Source: Ramazzottius varieornatus (taxonomy: Eukaryota; Tardigrada; Eutardigrada; Parachela; Ramazzottiidae). Taken from it: 64,000 bases of DNA. The notes below the pieces were generated by a model, which worked only from the letters and a program-made list of their open reading frames with translations, was not told where the DNA came from and did not search any database. Location: assembly GCA_001949185.1 (NCBI GenBank), contig BDGG01000010.1:1497773-1561772 (forward strand), read 5' to 3'. How positions within the stretch are numbered: the first letter of the stretch is position 1; each line of letters opens with the position of its first letter. This document shows positions 46,729-62,893 of the stretch, in pieces. A program made the position numbers and the translations under genes.

Positions 46729-48803
46729 CTACGAGCTACTTCCGGTTCTAACTTGTAAACCATTCACATTAGGCGCTACCGCAGTGGAAGTGACTCTGCG
46801 GAATTTTCCTGGTACCGGTAGCTGTGAGAAGTTTTCTCTTGGTGAGTCCGGGACGCGTCGCGTTGCTAGTTCGAATATACTTTGTCGCGGTCGATTGTCG
46901 CTGGACTCTGCAACTTTAAACTCCCGGACGACTTGTCGGTCCGCGACATGTTCGGCCTTCTTCCATATCCACTTAGTGTTTCCTCTTATCTGTTTCCACT
47001 CGTACTTGAAATGCTCCCAGTCCAGAACGTCTCCGAAGACCAGTATCAGGTAACCCAAAGCCAACAGAGAGGATCCAGTCAGCTCGATGGCTCCGTAGGG
47101 CTGTCGATCATTCCAAATATCATTGAACACTGCAACGATCATTCATATTATATCTGCCAGCAGGCGCTTTGCTTGGTAAGAGGTTGTTAGCAGAGCGTGG
47201 CGCCACCTACTGTAGCTGAGCGGGATAACACACAGAAAGCCGATGGAAGTAAACACGGGGTTCGTCCACGATACTCCCAAGTTGACCAGGAACACGAGAG
47301 CTGAAGCGCAAAAGGACATAATATCAAGTACGTGGATCAGATGTTTTTACAAAGGGTCTTTAAGTACGAAAGGAGATGATGGTGAGACAGAATACCGACC
47401 CCATGCCGCCGCGGAAGTTTTGCCTAGCATTTCCAGGGGCAAGTTGTAGATGTCCCATCGCTCTATCCCCACCAGTTTTAATCCAAGAGCTGCTGGCCAC
47501 AGAAGTACCATTGACACCATAGCTAGCAAAGATACCGAGAAACTAATGCGTCCGAGGTTGGTAGTGCCACCTAGGTTGAATATAGTACCGGTTAGCCATT
47601 TAATTTACAGCTCGCGCTTATCCGTTTATAACAAAGCTTCTTTATATCACGTTACCTACGCGCCTTTTGAAAGTTATCTGAAAAGCAGAAACTTCTTCCG
47701 GTGCACTTCCGGGGTGTTTACTGCAATCGAAATAATGTAAATAAAGTACCTGATAGACTGCCGTTGTGATTGCTCCAGCGGAGACAAGAACCGACTGTTG
47801 CCACTTCTCCGTATTGTAGATGACCTCAACCAGAAGTAGTAATGTACCGGCAGACAAGAACAACACCGCACCGAAAATCTGCGAAATGCGAGAGTGATTT
47901 CAAAAATGCGAGTCTTCTCGTGATCCGCAGCTTTGATACCTTGATACTGGTGACCTCGCCTTGGAGGAAAAAGGCGGAGAGAAAGAACACAAATACGATG
48001 CTCATGGCTCCTAGCGATGCGTAGCTTCCTATAGAATACATTGTGAAGAGGGGCAGGAACATCAGGATGTTGTTCAGTGCAGTCAGAGAGCCCAGAAGAC
48101 AAATGTCGACGAGAAACTTGGTTATTGTAATCGGTCGTCCATACATGTAAGCGCCATCTCTAAAACGAAAGAGAATAGTTTTGAAAAACAATTTTCGCGT
48201 TCCATTTGGGAGCCGGCGAACACTGTGAGGAAGATCTTTAGATCAATTGCGCACGTTTTCGACCAAGAGAAGATGATCATCCCAAGGTCATTTGTCTCCT
48301 CCCATTTATACTTTTTAACATAAAGTACCTGATTATTGCGGTTAGAGATCTTCTTCTGAGTTTCCCGAACATTCCGAACACGAGTTCGTAGAGCCAACGG
48401 AGTGCAACGAAGATCGGGAACGTGAAGATCCTGTAGAAGGCTCGTATGGTGAGCATCAGAGTTGGTCCGTAAAACGTGGGACTTTCGGTCCTGTGTGTAA
48501 CGTTGTAAAGCATCCCCGTGCAGGTCGATATGGAGCAAATGAAAACGATTCCGACGGCGAAGGATCGAACATCCCGAATTTTCAAGTGCGTGAACTCATC
48601 CGGGAGTCGTTCGACAGGAGGCTCTACAACAACCAACGTTTGAAAATTTCCATCAACGCGATGATGATATAGGATTCCCCAACAAAAGATTCTCCCGTAC
48701 CTTCTGTGGTATCCTGCATGGTCCCAACAGAAATCATCCGCCTGATTTTCTGAACGATAACCTGGCTCGACGCAGTACGGAAAATTTCCTTCTTCCGTGC
48801 CAT
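46729..48803 (-). CDS. SLC35F-like transporter, gene 2 of 3
   Basis: Begins MARKKEIFRTASSQVIVQK at 48803 with a basic cytosolic tail. Then EPPVERLPDEFTHLKIRDVR precedes the first helices. It shares the array's architecture: ITITKFLVDICLLGSLTALN, SIVFVFFLSAFFLQGEVTSI, and KWQQSVLVSAGAITTAVYQ. Further on come GGTTNLGRISFSVSLLAMVS, FLVNLGVSWTNPVFTSIGFL, and GYLILVFGDVLDWEHFKYEW. A long polar C-terminus ends at 46729. Helices and joints align with gene 1 (GTTxLGRI, AVYQ, SWTNPVFTS), showing tandem duplication. Roughly eight exons are needed. Confidence 0.82.
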
Positions 48804-49307
48804 TCCTCCAGGAGTCTACACCTTCCAGACGATTATACTCTTGTTGTCAAAAGTCTATCTTGTATCAAAAAATATTTCCTACTCGCAACACGAATTGAAA
48901 AAATACAGTATCACATGGAGCAGAACCACTTGCTTCTAGCTCTACAGAATGCTCAATCTTTCGGACTTTATCGAACACCTGGTTGAGTGGTAGCGAACTA
49001 CTAGAGTATAAAGTGAACTATGGTTGATAACTGATGCTTTGAAACCTCTAAATGGGAAACTTCCACGCTTTCTTCCTTATCAGGTAAGAAAGCGCGGTAA
49101 GTTTTTATCGCCAAAAGGGTTATCGTCTTATGTACAGCATGCTGTCTGCCGACGATCGTAAAGCAAAGGTAAAACTAGACGGCTAGAGTTGAATGATCAT
49201 GCGACGAATGTCCGCGCAAGGACTCTCAGGTCTACATATTTCAAAAGTAGATATTCAACTTGCGAACTTATTCTACAATCTAGAGGAGTTATGAAGGTCC
49301 TTCGGCT
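48804..49307. other. Intergenic between transporters 2 and 3
   Basis: About 500 bases, with no gene or obvious repeat. It contains the CTTCCACGCTTTCTT and GGTAAGAAAGCGCGG words, a weak inverted pair near 49060-49100. Confidence 0.4.
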
Positions 49308-51347
49308 TCAGGTCCTCCGAGAAGGTAGCGCACTGGAATCTGTGCGCCGATAGACTCCAGTCTTGGACAAGTCTGTCACTTCCAATACAGGGTCGACGCT
49401 TTGCAGGCGGGTCAGGTGTGGAACCGGAAGTGCGAGGTTTCCATTGGAGGAGATGGGCATAATCTTTGTTTCGAGCTTGGCTTCCAGGCGGCGTTCCGTC
49501 GCTTTTTTCAGGAACCGAGCTGTCTTGATGGTGTGGTTCCATTCTTTCCGGATCAGCGACCTCGTACTGACGTCAGCCAGCACCAGAATCAATGCTCCTG
49601 CGAAGGCTACTGAAGCGCCGGCGAACTCCACGTCGTATACCTGTCGGTTACTCAGTATCTGATCAACACCTGTAATAGAAATACAGATCGTACTGGCGTT
49701 GTACGAACTTCCGGCTTGGGTTTTGATCATTAATGAACAGGAGTCGATATCCTGGCCGTTGTACAATACGAGTACTCACCATATGTAAATGGTGTGGTCA
49801 GGAGGAAACTGATGGACGTGAAGAAAGGATGGATGTAGGCTACTCCGGCATTGAGTACGAGAACCAGTGCTAGCACAGCACCGCTGGGAGTCACTGTACA
49901 AGAACGAAAGCAGACGTTTTCATTAGTTTTCCATCAGCCAAAGTCTTGTCACAAGTCGGAGGACCGTACGCACCTAACACGACCCACGGAATATCGACGA
50001 CCTCCCAGCGCTCGATGTCGGTGAACCGCAAGTACATGACCAACGGCCACATTAGGACCACCATCCACATGCCCAAAAAGGAAGCAAAGTAGTTGATGCG
50101 AGCCAAGTTGGTGGTGCCACCTATCCGAACCTTGAAAGCCACCTGCACGAATAAAGCCCTCAGAAATTAACGCTCGTCTCCTAATCCGATTCTCCAAGCT
50201 GTCCAAAGTTGAAGCTTGTATTAACCTGGAACGCAGCAGTGAAGAAGGCCCCGGGTAGAATAAGAAGGGATTCGTGCCATCTCGGATTGGACACGATTTC
50301 CACCAAGGTCAGTATGATGACGCCGGACAGGTTCAAGGCTACTCCAAATAACTACAAAATAATACTCTGTACCGTGAAACTCTCCGTTTTATTGACCACA
50401 ATAATATCACCTTTGCGCTCATTACGCTGATCTTCAAGAATACAATACAAAGAACGAACACAACCGACAGGTTAATGGTAGCCATCGACGCCATATTTCC
50501 GGGTCCGCGCACGGCGAAAAGCGGAGCGTAGTTCAGCCTGTAAAACGTGCACAAGATTACATCCGCACGCCGGCACGGAGAAAAGAAGAGAGAAGAAGGA
50601 ACTACTGAAGACCAAACTAATACTTGCCACTGCGACAGAATGCTCAGGATCGTGAGAAAGAGCATGTCACTAACGAACTTCCGTAATGTAACCGGCTTGT
50701 CACCGTAAATCTTCCCGCCATCCCTGCAGAAGGCAAAAGATTTTAGTCTGTCTAATATAGGTTCACTTTTGAAAACGCCATCAGACAGACAAGGACCAGC
50801 ACGTTACATACCGTACAATCGCGGACAGAGTATCTTCTGGGCGGTGGGTTCTTCTTGCTTTGCAATATGCCCACCGGATGAGAGCGTAGATCGGGAAAGC
50901 AAATATGCGAAATAGAGAACGAAACCAAATGACGAAAGACGGGGCATCAAAATTGGGTCTAGCGGTCTGCTTGATGATGTTGTACAGGAGGGAGTTGGTG
51001 ATAGCAGTGAAGATTCCATAGGCGCATCCAATAACAAAGTGCTTTACATCTTGGACGTTGAGATGCTCGAACTCGTCCTCAACCGGTCGCTCCTGATCTA
51101 CAGTCACATACAAACTGCGAACATGAGTATTCTCTGTAACGGTACTAAATATTATTCAACAATATTGATATTATTTTACTGTATTTGATGTATTAATAGT
51201 TTCAATAGTATGTAGTATTTAATGATTAAAGTCAAGTACGTACCTGGTGCAGTAGGACATGAAATACCAGGAACTATCTTCCGCAGCTGAGTTAGTACGA
51301 TCAGTCCAGAGCTGGATATCGTGCGGGAAATCGAAGAACTCGGCTTC
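49308..51347 (-). CDS. SLC35F-like transporter, gene 3 of 3
   Basis: Core exons are clear: RPVEDEFEHLNVQDVKHFVI then SLLYNIIKQTARPNFDAPSF, KIYGDKPVTLRKFVSDMLFL, and NMASMATINLSVVFVLCIVF. Then come LFGVALNLSGVIILTLVEI, AFQVAFKVRIGGTTNLARIN, VDIPWVVLG and ALVLVLNAGVAYIHPFFTS. The end is GALILVLADVSTRSLIRKEW and a polar tail to 49308. It is again the array's DMT architecture. The N-terminus is unresolved. An exon at about 51256-51347 continues the frame (YDEAEFFDFPHDIQLW) without a start, and further exons to about 51770 (MIEKTPTFLSHW, VHQKKQTCLRWTDFLE) may belong to it. Function is inferred only from the family. Confidence 0.75.
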
Positions 51348-52385
51348 ATCATAATTAACTTGAACGCATAATTCGAAAAAAGAGGGACTGAGGAGCTGGT
51401 AAAACCCGTGGTTTGATGCGAAAAGTGGAGAAAATTTTCGACACCTTTGACATTGTAATGAACTTTATGTGGTATTGCTGTGTCATGTTATGAGTTCACA
51501 CTTCCATCTCTCGAGCGGAAATTTACGATGTTCCTGATAGCATTGCTATCTTGTACCTGAAAATACGACTGTGTACGATGATGATCGGGCTCCACGGAGA
51601 CATCATTAAGTTGCGCCGACTCAAGGAAGTCCGTCCACCTTAGGCAAGTTTGTTTCTTCTGGTGAACCTTCAAAGAAACAAAAGATGTAATCAAAAACGG
51701 TTTCTCGTGTGGTAGTCCGTACTCACTATGGACAACTCACGATGGCCATTTCCGGCCCAGTGTGATAAGAAAGTGGGGGTCTTCTCAATCATTGTTGGAT
51801 GCCAAATAAAACCTTCGGGCGACGTGAGACAGTAATCACTCTGAGAAGCTGGACAAGAACGGGCGGAAACGTCGAAGAAAGACCAGATCTTCCAGCTAAC
51901 AATATTTTGCAGTGTAACAAGGTCCCATGGGCAGATCTTTCCGCTACTGTATCTTTAGTCTATCTTTCGGAATGGAGCCTGCTCGAACTGCTCAGAACGA
52001 CTCTACGGGCTAAACCATCGTCACTGATGGGATATTCGAGAGGGACGATACGAACGTCCAGCGAAACCAGTCAATATACAGCAAGCAGTCCTGGCAGAAG
52101 GCTGTCAAAGATGTTCCGGAAGAAGAACGTGGAAATGTGCGATATGCTGGTCGGAGACCCAGGTGAGAAACATATTTGCGCGGCAATAGAGAGCAGCCAA
52201 GCCGCACTACACGAGAGACACCTTCTTTTAGAATTTGAAGGAATATGATTCAACACCGACCGTGAGTCAGTTGACTCCTCAGATGAAGAATTAGATGATG
52301 GACCCAGATACTCGCCGCGGCATTCCGTTGATACCGAACTGACAGAGAATCCCGTTGCCTTACAAGCGCGCACCGGTTTGCAAGC

Positions 52386-53335
52386 CCGTTCTTCGACCAA
52401 AAATCACTTTTCGGGAGTGGCTTTAATTACCCTTCACTGTTTTACCCTTATGTCGATGGATCAACATGCTCAAAATTCACTCAAGTGTACGTGTACTCCG
52501 GCAAGTACTTGAACAAATCCATCGTTCAAGTCCTCTTCTACATAGAGACAGCCTTCTGCTACATACGGTCAGTAATCGTTCTAAAGACTACGGTATTTTA
52601 TGTAAAGGTATGCCGTGCTTAGCACCTACATACTAACGTACCTTTCGCCAGATTTTCGATTACAAGAAGAGTTCTGTAGGTAGGGACTGATATCGTTGCT
52701 CTGGGAGGGGCCATTGTGATGGCGTATTCCCACGTCAAGGACAGTTCATTGCGGTGGGAAGGAATCGTTATCTGCGTGGTCGGTGCGATGGGAGGTGCCT
52801 CCTATACGGTAGAACGAAGTTAAAACTCTGTAAAAGTACCGCAAGAGAAATCTATCACGAGAAGACTAGCCTTTGCTAGTGTCCGAGCAGGTTGCACTGA
52901 AAAGGACAACCGGATTATATAGCAAAGGCCTTGTCTTGGGATCCATGACGTCAGTCGTCGCCATTGTATTTCTCTGGCCTGTTGTGCTGGTTCTTTATTT
53001 CACGGGGAGTGGAGTACTGGATCATGCAGACCTTCCCTTGGACGCAGGTCAGCATCAGTACAGCCCTCGCCGTATGTAATTGCATTTGATTATTGGAACG
53101 GTACTTCCGTGTTGGGCTTCCGGTGCTGACAAGAATCCTGTAACATACCGCATTTCAGGTACAGTATATCCAGTACCGTGTTTCCGTACAGTGGCTTCTT
53201 CCATCTTCAATCTCTGTTTGGCGTTGACCAGCCCGTCACTGGCAACTTTTAGCAAGCTGCTCGGAATCCCCCTGAATTATAGAACGATGTCACGCTAAAT
53301 GGCGATCTCTGCCCTGGTCTCCTGTCGAATAGTTC
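52386..53335 (+). pseudogene. SLC35F-like transporter remnant on the opposite strand
   Basis: Plus-strand pieces match the family in order: STCSKFTQVYVYSGKYLNKS near 52471, then FSITRRV, a stop, and VGTDIVALGGAIVMAYSHVK. Next comes VCVVGAMGG-type sequence ending in ASYT. Across an intron follow SEQVALKRTTG and VVAIVFLWPVVLVLYFTGSG (about 52960-53010), and finally NLCLALTSPSLATFSKLLGI with PLNY, near 53205-53280. An in-frame TAG separates FSITRRVL and VGTDIV (near 52680), and the early segments are not in one frame. The locus therefore looks decayed. It lies next to the three intact minus-strand copies but inverted, and its sequence is more like classic SLC35F3/F4 than they are. Confidence 0.7.
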
Positions 53336-54167
53336 TCTAAAACAACAGAGACATAAGGTTTCGTTCGGTGGTGGGTATGGACTAGATGTTCTGAGACCAT
53401 CAGCTTGATGGCTTACAACTAGCCGGGGTGGTCCTGATCCTAAATGAATTCGTCTTCATTGTCCTGTCCGATCGCTAGGTCTCCGTGAAGATTGTCCGGA
53501 ACAATCGACGGCGCAGCACGCTCCCAGTTTCCATTGAACAGGATTCTCACGTTCCTCATACGAAATACATATTTCCACCGTATCCGCTAGCCCAGTGTCT
53601 GAAATAGCAAAGCATATGGTATCGGTACAGTCAATCCAGAGCCCTGTTTAGTGGAATCAAGTATACTCCGTTGGAGTAGCTATTTCGAAAGATTACATAC
53701 GCAGCTTCCTCCCTGTCGTGCCCTAAATGGACCGTGTAGCCGTATAGTCTCGCAGTACCGTAATACAGTAATCCCTTCTGCTGCCTCTCCAAATGAATAA
53801 TCGTGGGGATTATTCAATTCTGTGGAAGGATGCTCAATGAAACTTTCTCGGCTGAGCCAAGGATCATTTTTGAATCCGAAGTCGAGGTGGGCGGACTGAC
53901 CAAACAAACAAACGCCCGGGAGCGGCAGGGCAGGCTGAGGGTGACTTTGGGCCCGAGGGTGGCAGTGTGATCAGCTGACGTCTCACGATAATTCGTCGCT
54001 AACTACTAGTACGAGTAATCGAAGCGGGGAAGTGATCTTCTTCCCCAGACGGCCAGACTTTTCCATGGACCATGGTTGTTGCGTACGGTTAATATAGTCA
54101 TTCTAGCTGGGTATTCACTGCAGTCTGGGAGTAAGACCGGAGCATCGAAGCCTACGGAGTCGGGAAG
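53336..54167. other. Intergenic
   Basis: About 830 bases upstream of FBXO9. No domain-bearing frame is seen. The last part should hold the FBXO9 5' UTR. Confidence 0.4.
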
Positions 54168-55788
54168 ATGGATTTGGAAGAAAACTTCCCCGTATCAGAA
54201 GGTGAGAGAATGCTGGAGCTGCAAATGTTCCGTGAAAGATGGAAAGAAGAATTGTCAAGCGGAGCAATCAAGGACCAATCGGACCACAATGCGCGAGGAG
54301 GAACGGCAACAACTTTTCGGGGTCTTTCGAAGAAGACGCGAGCTGAAGAGAAAGAAGCTGCTACATCGCGGTCCAAGTTTGAAATAGTACGTATAATTTT
54401 ATACTGTGAATGACATTGTCATAGTTTCTGTTAGTGCGTCTAATAGCGATGATCCAACTTTGCTTGCAGGCTGCAGAAATATTCCAGGAGGGCATCAAAG
54501 AAGAGCGCAGTGGTCGTTTATACGAAGCAATCAGTCTGTACAAGCGAGCTATGCAACTTGATCCAGATATAGAATTCAAGTTCGAGAAGCAGATCGACAA
54601 GCGGAAGAAAAACCTCCGCCCAGATGACACACCGGAAGTCGAGAAGAAAAATGTACCTGCATCCCCCGAGGACATTCTGAAAAGTCTAAAGAAGTACAGC
54701 CCATACGAGAATGGTGTGTGCGAGCGGGATCTCGATATCGAAGCCGCGCATATCGGCGACCTGCCTTACGAGGTCGTCCAGTACCTGACTCAATGGATCG
54801 TTTCTTCCGAGCTAGACCTCCTGTCTTTAGAGAGGTTCGCCATGGTCTGTCGAGGGTTCTACAGAACAGCGCGCGAGAACAACATATGGCGACTGGCATG
54901 CCTGAGGATATGGTCCGAGTTGTGTGGAACGCCCAAAGAGCTGCATTATGACTCTTGGAGGGAAATGTTCATCCATCGTCCGCAGGTGCGCTTTAACGGA
55001 CTTTACATTAGCAGATACACCTACATCCGTCGCGGAGAAGCTTCTTTCATCGATAACTCCGTCGAATACCAAGCTTACTACACAGTGCAGTACTTTCGCT
55101 TCTTCCGGTTCTTCGCGGATGGAACAGTCTTATATGCGAATACGCCTGGTAAGATTGTTGGTTCATTAGTTCATTTTCCTACTTAGTATGCTAACAAGTT
55201 TTTTTTTCTTGCAGAGGAACCAGCGGCGATAGTACCTCGGCTGCGTGACATGGAAATTGCCCAGAGCAAAGATGGTGGGGTGGTCCAAATTCTTCGTGGT
55301 AACTACGAGTTCTCCAACGGTGGAACAAGCGTAGTCGTGTACCTGAGAAGGGAAAAGCCGGAAGAGTTCACCGGACGAACATACAAAAGACGTACGAAGA
55401 AAAAGATAGAATTCGATATACTGACAATGGTAAGGGCGAACTCAGCAATATACTAACTGAAAAAATACTATCCATCTCCCCTCGGTCGGTTCCATAACGT
55501 GACCTTCGTTCATCAGGAGCTGAACATTCGCGACAGCAGAGAACGTCTCCACGGACGGCTGGACTGGCGGAAGTACTCCATCACACGGGTTACTGGGTAA
55601 GATAAGAAACTACTTTTCATGTTGAAATGAGGTCTCGATTGTATTCTTTCATTATGGTAATACGCATCATTCATACTTTCAGGCATGTGAAAACAACTTC
55701 CGCCGTCGATGTTCATCAACACTTTCCACCGCTGTATTACTCGCGTGTGAAAAGTTACTCAGCACAGTCTGAGCAACCGCTGCTGTAA
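54168..55788 (+). CDS. FBXO9: F-box only protein 9
   Basis: A substrate receptor of an SCF ubiquitin ligase, reported to act on the Tel2/Tti1 mTOR regulators. It begins MDLEENFPVSEGERMLELQ at 54168. A TPR-like helical pair follows (AAEIFQEGIKEERSGRLYEA then ISLYKRAMQLDPDIEFKFEK). The F-box lies about residues 170-215 (AHIGDLPYEVVQYLTQWIVS then LDLLSLERFAMVCRGFY). Then come NNIWRLACLRIW, YDSWREMFIHRPQVRFNGLY and ISRYTYIRRGE. The C-terminal beta-rich domain carries YFRFFRFFADGTVLYANTP and EEPAAIVPRL. It ends FPPLYYSRVKSYSAQSEQPL at 55788. Motif order matches FBXO9 throughout. About five exons with short introns, and no lesions. Confidence 0.93.
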
Positions 55789-56095
55789 GGAAAGCCGAGA
55801 ACACAATTTCTCGGAATAATGTTACAGTTTTCACGTCTCATCCAGTCTTTGATTCAGTTGACTTTGTACAATTTACTTCCGGTGCAGTGCTAATTCTTCA
55901 AGTTTTTATGCGAGCATCAAATCTGTTCTATTAAAACATGGTACGATTCCGGAAAAGACGGACCAGTCATTCGGCAAAACGCTCAAATCACAATTATTCC
56001 ACGAGGAAATAAATTAACTCAGTTTGTGAAATACTTCTCTCAAAAGCGACAGCAAATGTACCGTTAAACAGCAGAAATTAATCAACAAACTGAAC
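55789..56095. other. Intergenic, between convergent genes
   Basis: About 300 bases between the FBXO9 and FBXO22-like stops. It should contain 3' UTRs only. Confidence 0.4.
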
Positions 56096-57646
56096 TCAGC
56101 GGTGAACTACGACTACAAAAAACAGGGAAATGCTGGAATGCGTGGTAGTTTTTTCGTTCGAAGCTCGAATGATTCGGTCTTCCACCGAGGTGACACAGAC
56201 CGTCGACGCTGTGTTGCCGAAGAAAGGTTCGGTAGTGGAAACACCCGACAATTTCACTCTTGGAAACAGCTGTCGAAACACCGCGGCTTCTTCGAGGTAA
56301 AGGTAGTTCAGCAAGGTTGTACGGTTCGTCAGGCATATTGCGAACATGTCCACTGCATTCTCCTTCAGCAAGCACGGCTTAATTTTCTCCATCTCGGCGA
56401 GTATCAGGTCGCGCTTGCCGTGGTGCACATTGTGGTCGAGGAAAACGCTGCCTGCGCGGACTTTCGGACCACAAAACACGAAACAGTTATCTGAGGAATC
56501 GTGACCAACTCTTTGGCTGATCCCACAAAAGGGAAAGTCGAATGCTAAAGGTTCGGGCAGCCCGAGAACCCGGGCGCTAGTCACTACTACATACGCGCGG
56601 TTCGCCACTTTGTGGAGATCCTTTGATGCGATATCGTCCATGCAATTCTGCATCCATGTGAAGTGTCCGAAGCGTAGAGCGTGGTCGAAATTCATCTGAT
56701 ATAGACACCTTAGTAATAAACCTGCAGAAACACTAAAATATCAAAACCAAAAAATGCAAGGCAGAAAGAGAGGTTCGGCCAAGACAGGCAAGTCTGTCAC
56801 CCAACGGGGTTCGAGCTCATGAGTCGTCAGGCTGTAGCATAGGTGGCCGACTTGCCCACCTTATCTCGATGTAGACTAACCAAAATGAACAATTACTGGG
56901 TGGATTTCTGACTTACCTTCTATACTTGGGATCAGCATGGCGCAAAAGCTATCTCCAAACTTGGTAGAATTTGAGGAACCCGAAACCACAGTATCTCCGA
57001 TGACGACTTGATGTTTGATCAAGTGGGAACTGCACGTTTTACGGGCTTCGTCCACATCGTTCTCAAGCAGGCTGGTCATTCTGTAATAGACGTCGCCTCG
57101 GTAGCCCGGTGGATGAAGAATTCTCATCTTGAACACAAATATCATCTTGGCTTCACACAGCACTTCGTCGTACTGTGAGTGGCATAACTTTGCCAGGAAG
57201 TCAGCAGCGTCCGGAGGCTCCATCCTTCCGGCCAAGAGGAATGATACATGCCGTCGCTTCTCTTCGGAAACTGCATAATTTCGAAAACCACTACAAACAT
57301 CCATGCATGCTTCCAGATCGCGGATAGGCAGGTACTGAAATACTCTGCGCGAAATCTCTTCCAGGTTGAGGAGGACGTCTGCGGCGTTACACGACACGCA
57401 GGTTCGAAGATCAACGCCATTACTATCCATTGATGAGGACAAGTCCGACTGTTCAACCGACGTGTCCAACATCCGCGCGTCTTGGTCGTCCACTACTGCT
57501 CTATCAACTTTCTCGGTTTTCTTAGGGGATTTTCTCGGCGGCGATGGCTGTTTGGACGTTCTTTCTTCCATTAGTACCCATGAGCGATGATGCTGGCTGT
57601 ATCCATGATCCGGGTTTACTTGCACATGAGAGTATCCTATATCCAT
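56096..57646 (-). CDS. F-box protein with FIST-like domain, FBXO22-like
   Basis: Two exons: one from 57646 (or an internal ATG at 57571) to about 56917, and one starting about 56732 and ending at 56096. The N-terminal tail is charged (KKTEKVDRAVVDD). The F-box region reads LLNLEEISRRVFQYLPIRDL then EACMDVCSGFRNYA. Next comes a FIST-type portion: VVIGDTVVSGSSNSTKFGD then SFCAMLIPSIEG. Later LILAEMEKIKPCLL, AVDMFAICLTNR and VFRQLFPRVKLSGV match the FBXO22 pattern of FIST_C near the C-terminus. FBXO22 is an SCF receptor for KDM4 and others. Overall similarity is moderate. The intron between the exons carries a SINE-like fragment. The C-terminal residues FFVVVVHR are unusual. Confidence 0.72.
56785..56865 (-). 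repeat. tRNA-derived SINE-like fragment in an intron
   Basis: The minus strand reads GGTGGGCAAGTCGGCC, resembling a pol III A box, and about 30 bases later GAGCTCGAACCCCG, resembling a B box, each with about one mismatch. Overall folding does not look like a normal tRNA. It lies wholly within the FBXO22-like intron, so it may be a small SINE remnant. Confidence 0.4.
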
Positions 57647-58766
57647 CCCTGTCTTGTCCGTAGCTCAGTAGCCCAATATCCTCACATCGGCTCCCACTGC
57701 CTGCTAATAGAACAAAGACTGCGGAAACTAGGAATCCAGACCTGGAAGAAGATCCAGGAGATAAGTGTGATAAGAAATGTTTCGAAAGAATCCAACCAGC
57801 AGTGGACGGGTGATTTATTCAGTGAATTATCCAAAACACGGAACGGCTTCGCAACCTCAAGTGCAGCCCAACTTTGGAACGGCCTGTTCATCAGTCAATC
57901 AATACTTTTTATATGGAAAATACCGTTTCGAATGTCTTTCGAACACCGGGATTTCTGTTCAAAAGGTAGGATTTGCGCACTGATAACAAAGTTTCCCTGT
58001 TGTACCGGTCTTCGACAGGTTGTAGGTGGCAGTTCCATGATTTTATATATTAGGCTGAATAAATCACCCGTCCACCGCTAAATCCAACTGCTCAAGTGCA
58101 AGCCACACTGGTTATCGAACCGGACATGCGCATGACGTCACAAAAACATAAGACACATTGCGATATTCAGCTGTCAGCTCATATTGACACACCTGGAGAA
58201 CATGTCAACCTGTTCATGAGTCATCCACCTTTCCTTCAACGAACTTCACTTTCACGTAATCGAGGACGAGCTTTACAAAGCAGCAGCATCCTGATTCCTG
58301 ATCCTGAATTACGGTACCACTGTCTATAGCGCCTCATTTCCTGTGGGAGAACCTCCGCTGTCAGACTCAACTTTCGGAGTCGATTGGATCATTTGGACGG
58401 TAAAGCAGATGCGGAATCCGACGAAGATCGCTTGTTGCAACTCGCTTTGCTGCTCATGGGCCTGAGATTCGAGGCCGTATGAGATTATGGATTACAGTAT
58501 ACCATGTATGTCCCGTTGAAAATGAGCTGAAGATTTTTTCCAGAGTTTGTTTCAGAATCCAGATCGTCGGAAAAGTCCCGTGGTGAGTTGTCGAATCATC
58601 TGGGGTGTCTTTCGTATCTACAGCAGTAAGCTGTTATGTGGTAATTTCGTTCTCATTACAGGGGCTGCTAAATTTACACGCAAGACGAATGAACAACTTA
58701 GCCTACCGATCTCCATACCGCACTAAGTCCACAGTACAACAATAGCTCTTCATTCGGAGAAACGAG
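57647..58766. other. Intergenic upstream of PI4K-beta
   Basis: About 1.1 kb between divergent genes, holding the MITE at 57797-58080. A TGACGTCA occurs near 58132. No gene is seen. Confidence 0.4.
57797..58080. mobile_element. Non-autonomous hAT-like MITE
   Basis: A 284-base element with 26-base inverted ends (CAGCAGTGGACGGGTGATTT at left, TAGCGGTGGACGGGTGATTT at right in reverse complement). They are flanked by perfect 8-bp target duplications AATCCAAC at 57789-57796 and 58081-58088. The YAG start and 8-bp duplication are typical of hAT. The inside has no long frame. Confidence 0.9.
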
Positions 58767-62409
<3,643 letters not shown>

Positions 62410-62893
62410 TGAAAATCTTTTAACGGCTTTTTTTATAACTAAGAAGGATTATTTTTGGATCTGTTGGGCAGTAGCAAGGTTTAGCCTGTTGGACTGTAGG
62501 AAGGATCTTCGGTTGATCTTTTCGTCCCTTTTTGTTTTTTATCATGACTTGTAAGCATTCACAGCAGCAGAACAGCACTAGATATTTTTTTGCTCGAAGC
62601 AGTCCGCTTTTCCTCCCTGTGATGTCAATACGAATCTGCTTTCTCGGTACTACGATGAATGCGCAAAGCCTGCAGCTATTATTCGAGCCAAAAACCTCGA
62701 AGGACCGTACTCAAAACACACGTTTTCAACTATTACTGTACACCTAAATGATTCGCACAAGTTCAAAACGGGAAGTTCGAACATTGATGAAGTAACTGTA
62801 CCACCAAAGAAATCACACAAAGTAAATATACAGCCACTCCATATAACCTCCTCTTGCTTCCTGACATTCTTATCCGTTTCGGAGCATCTCGTT
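62410..62893. other. Intergenic, between convergent genes
   Basis: About 480 bases including the PI4KB and UQCRB 3' UTRs. No gene is seen. Confidence 0.4.

Noticed and set aside
46476-46763. 95-codon minus frame overlapping the transporter 2 stop
   Set aside because: It overlaps the 3' end of the gene in another frame and has no family. Insufficient to call.
51799-52248. 149-codon plus-strand frame before the transporter remnant
   Set aside because: It could be an N-terminal part of the broken SLC35F copy, but no family features appear and downstream frames do not join.
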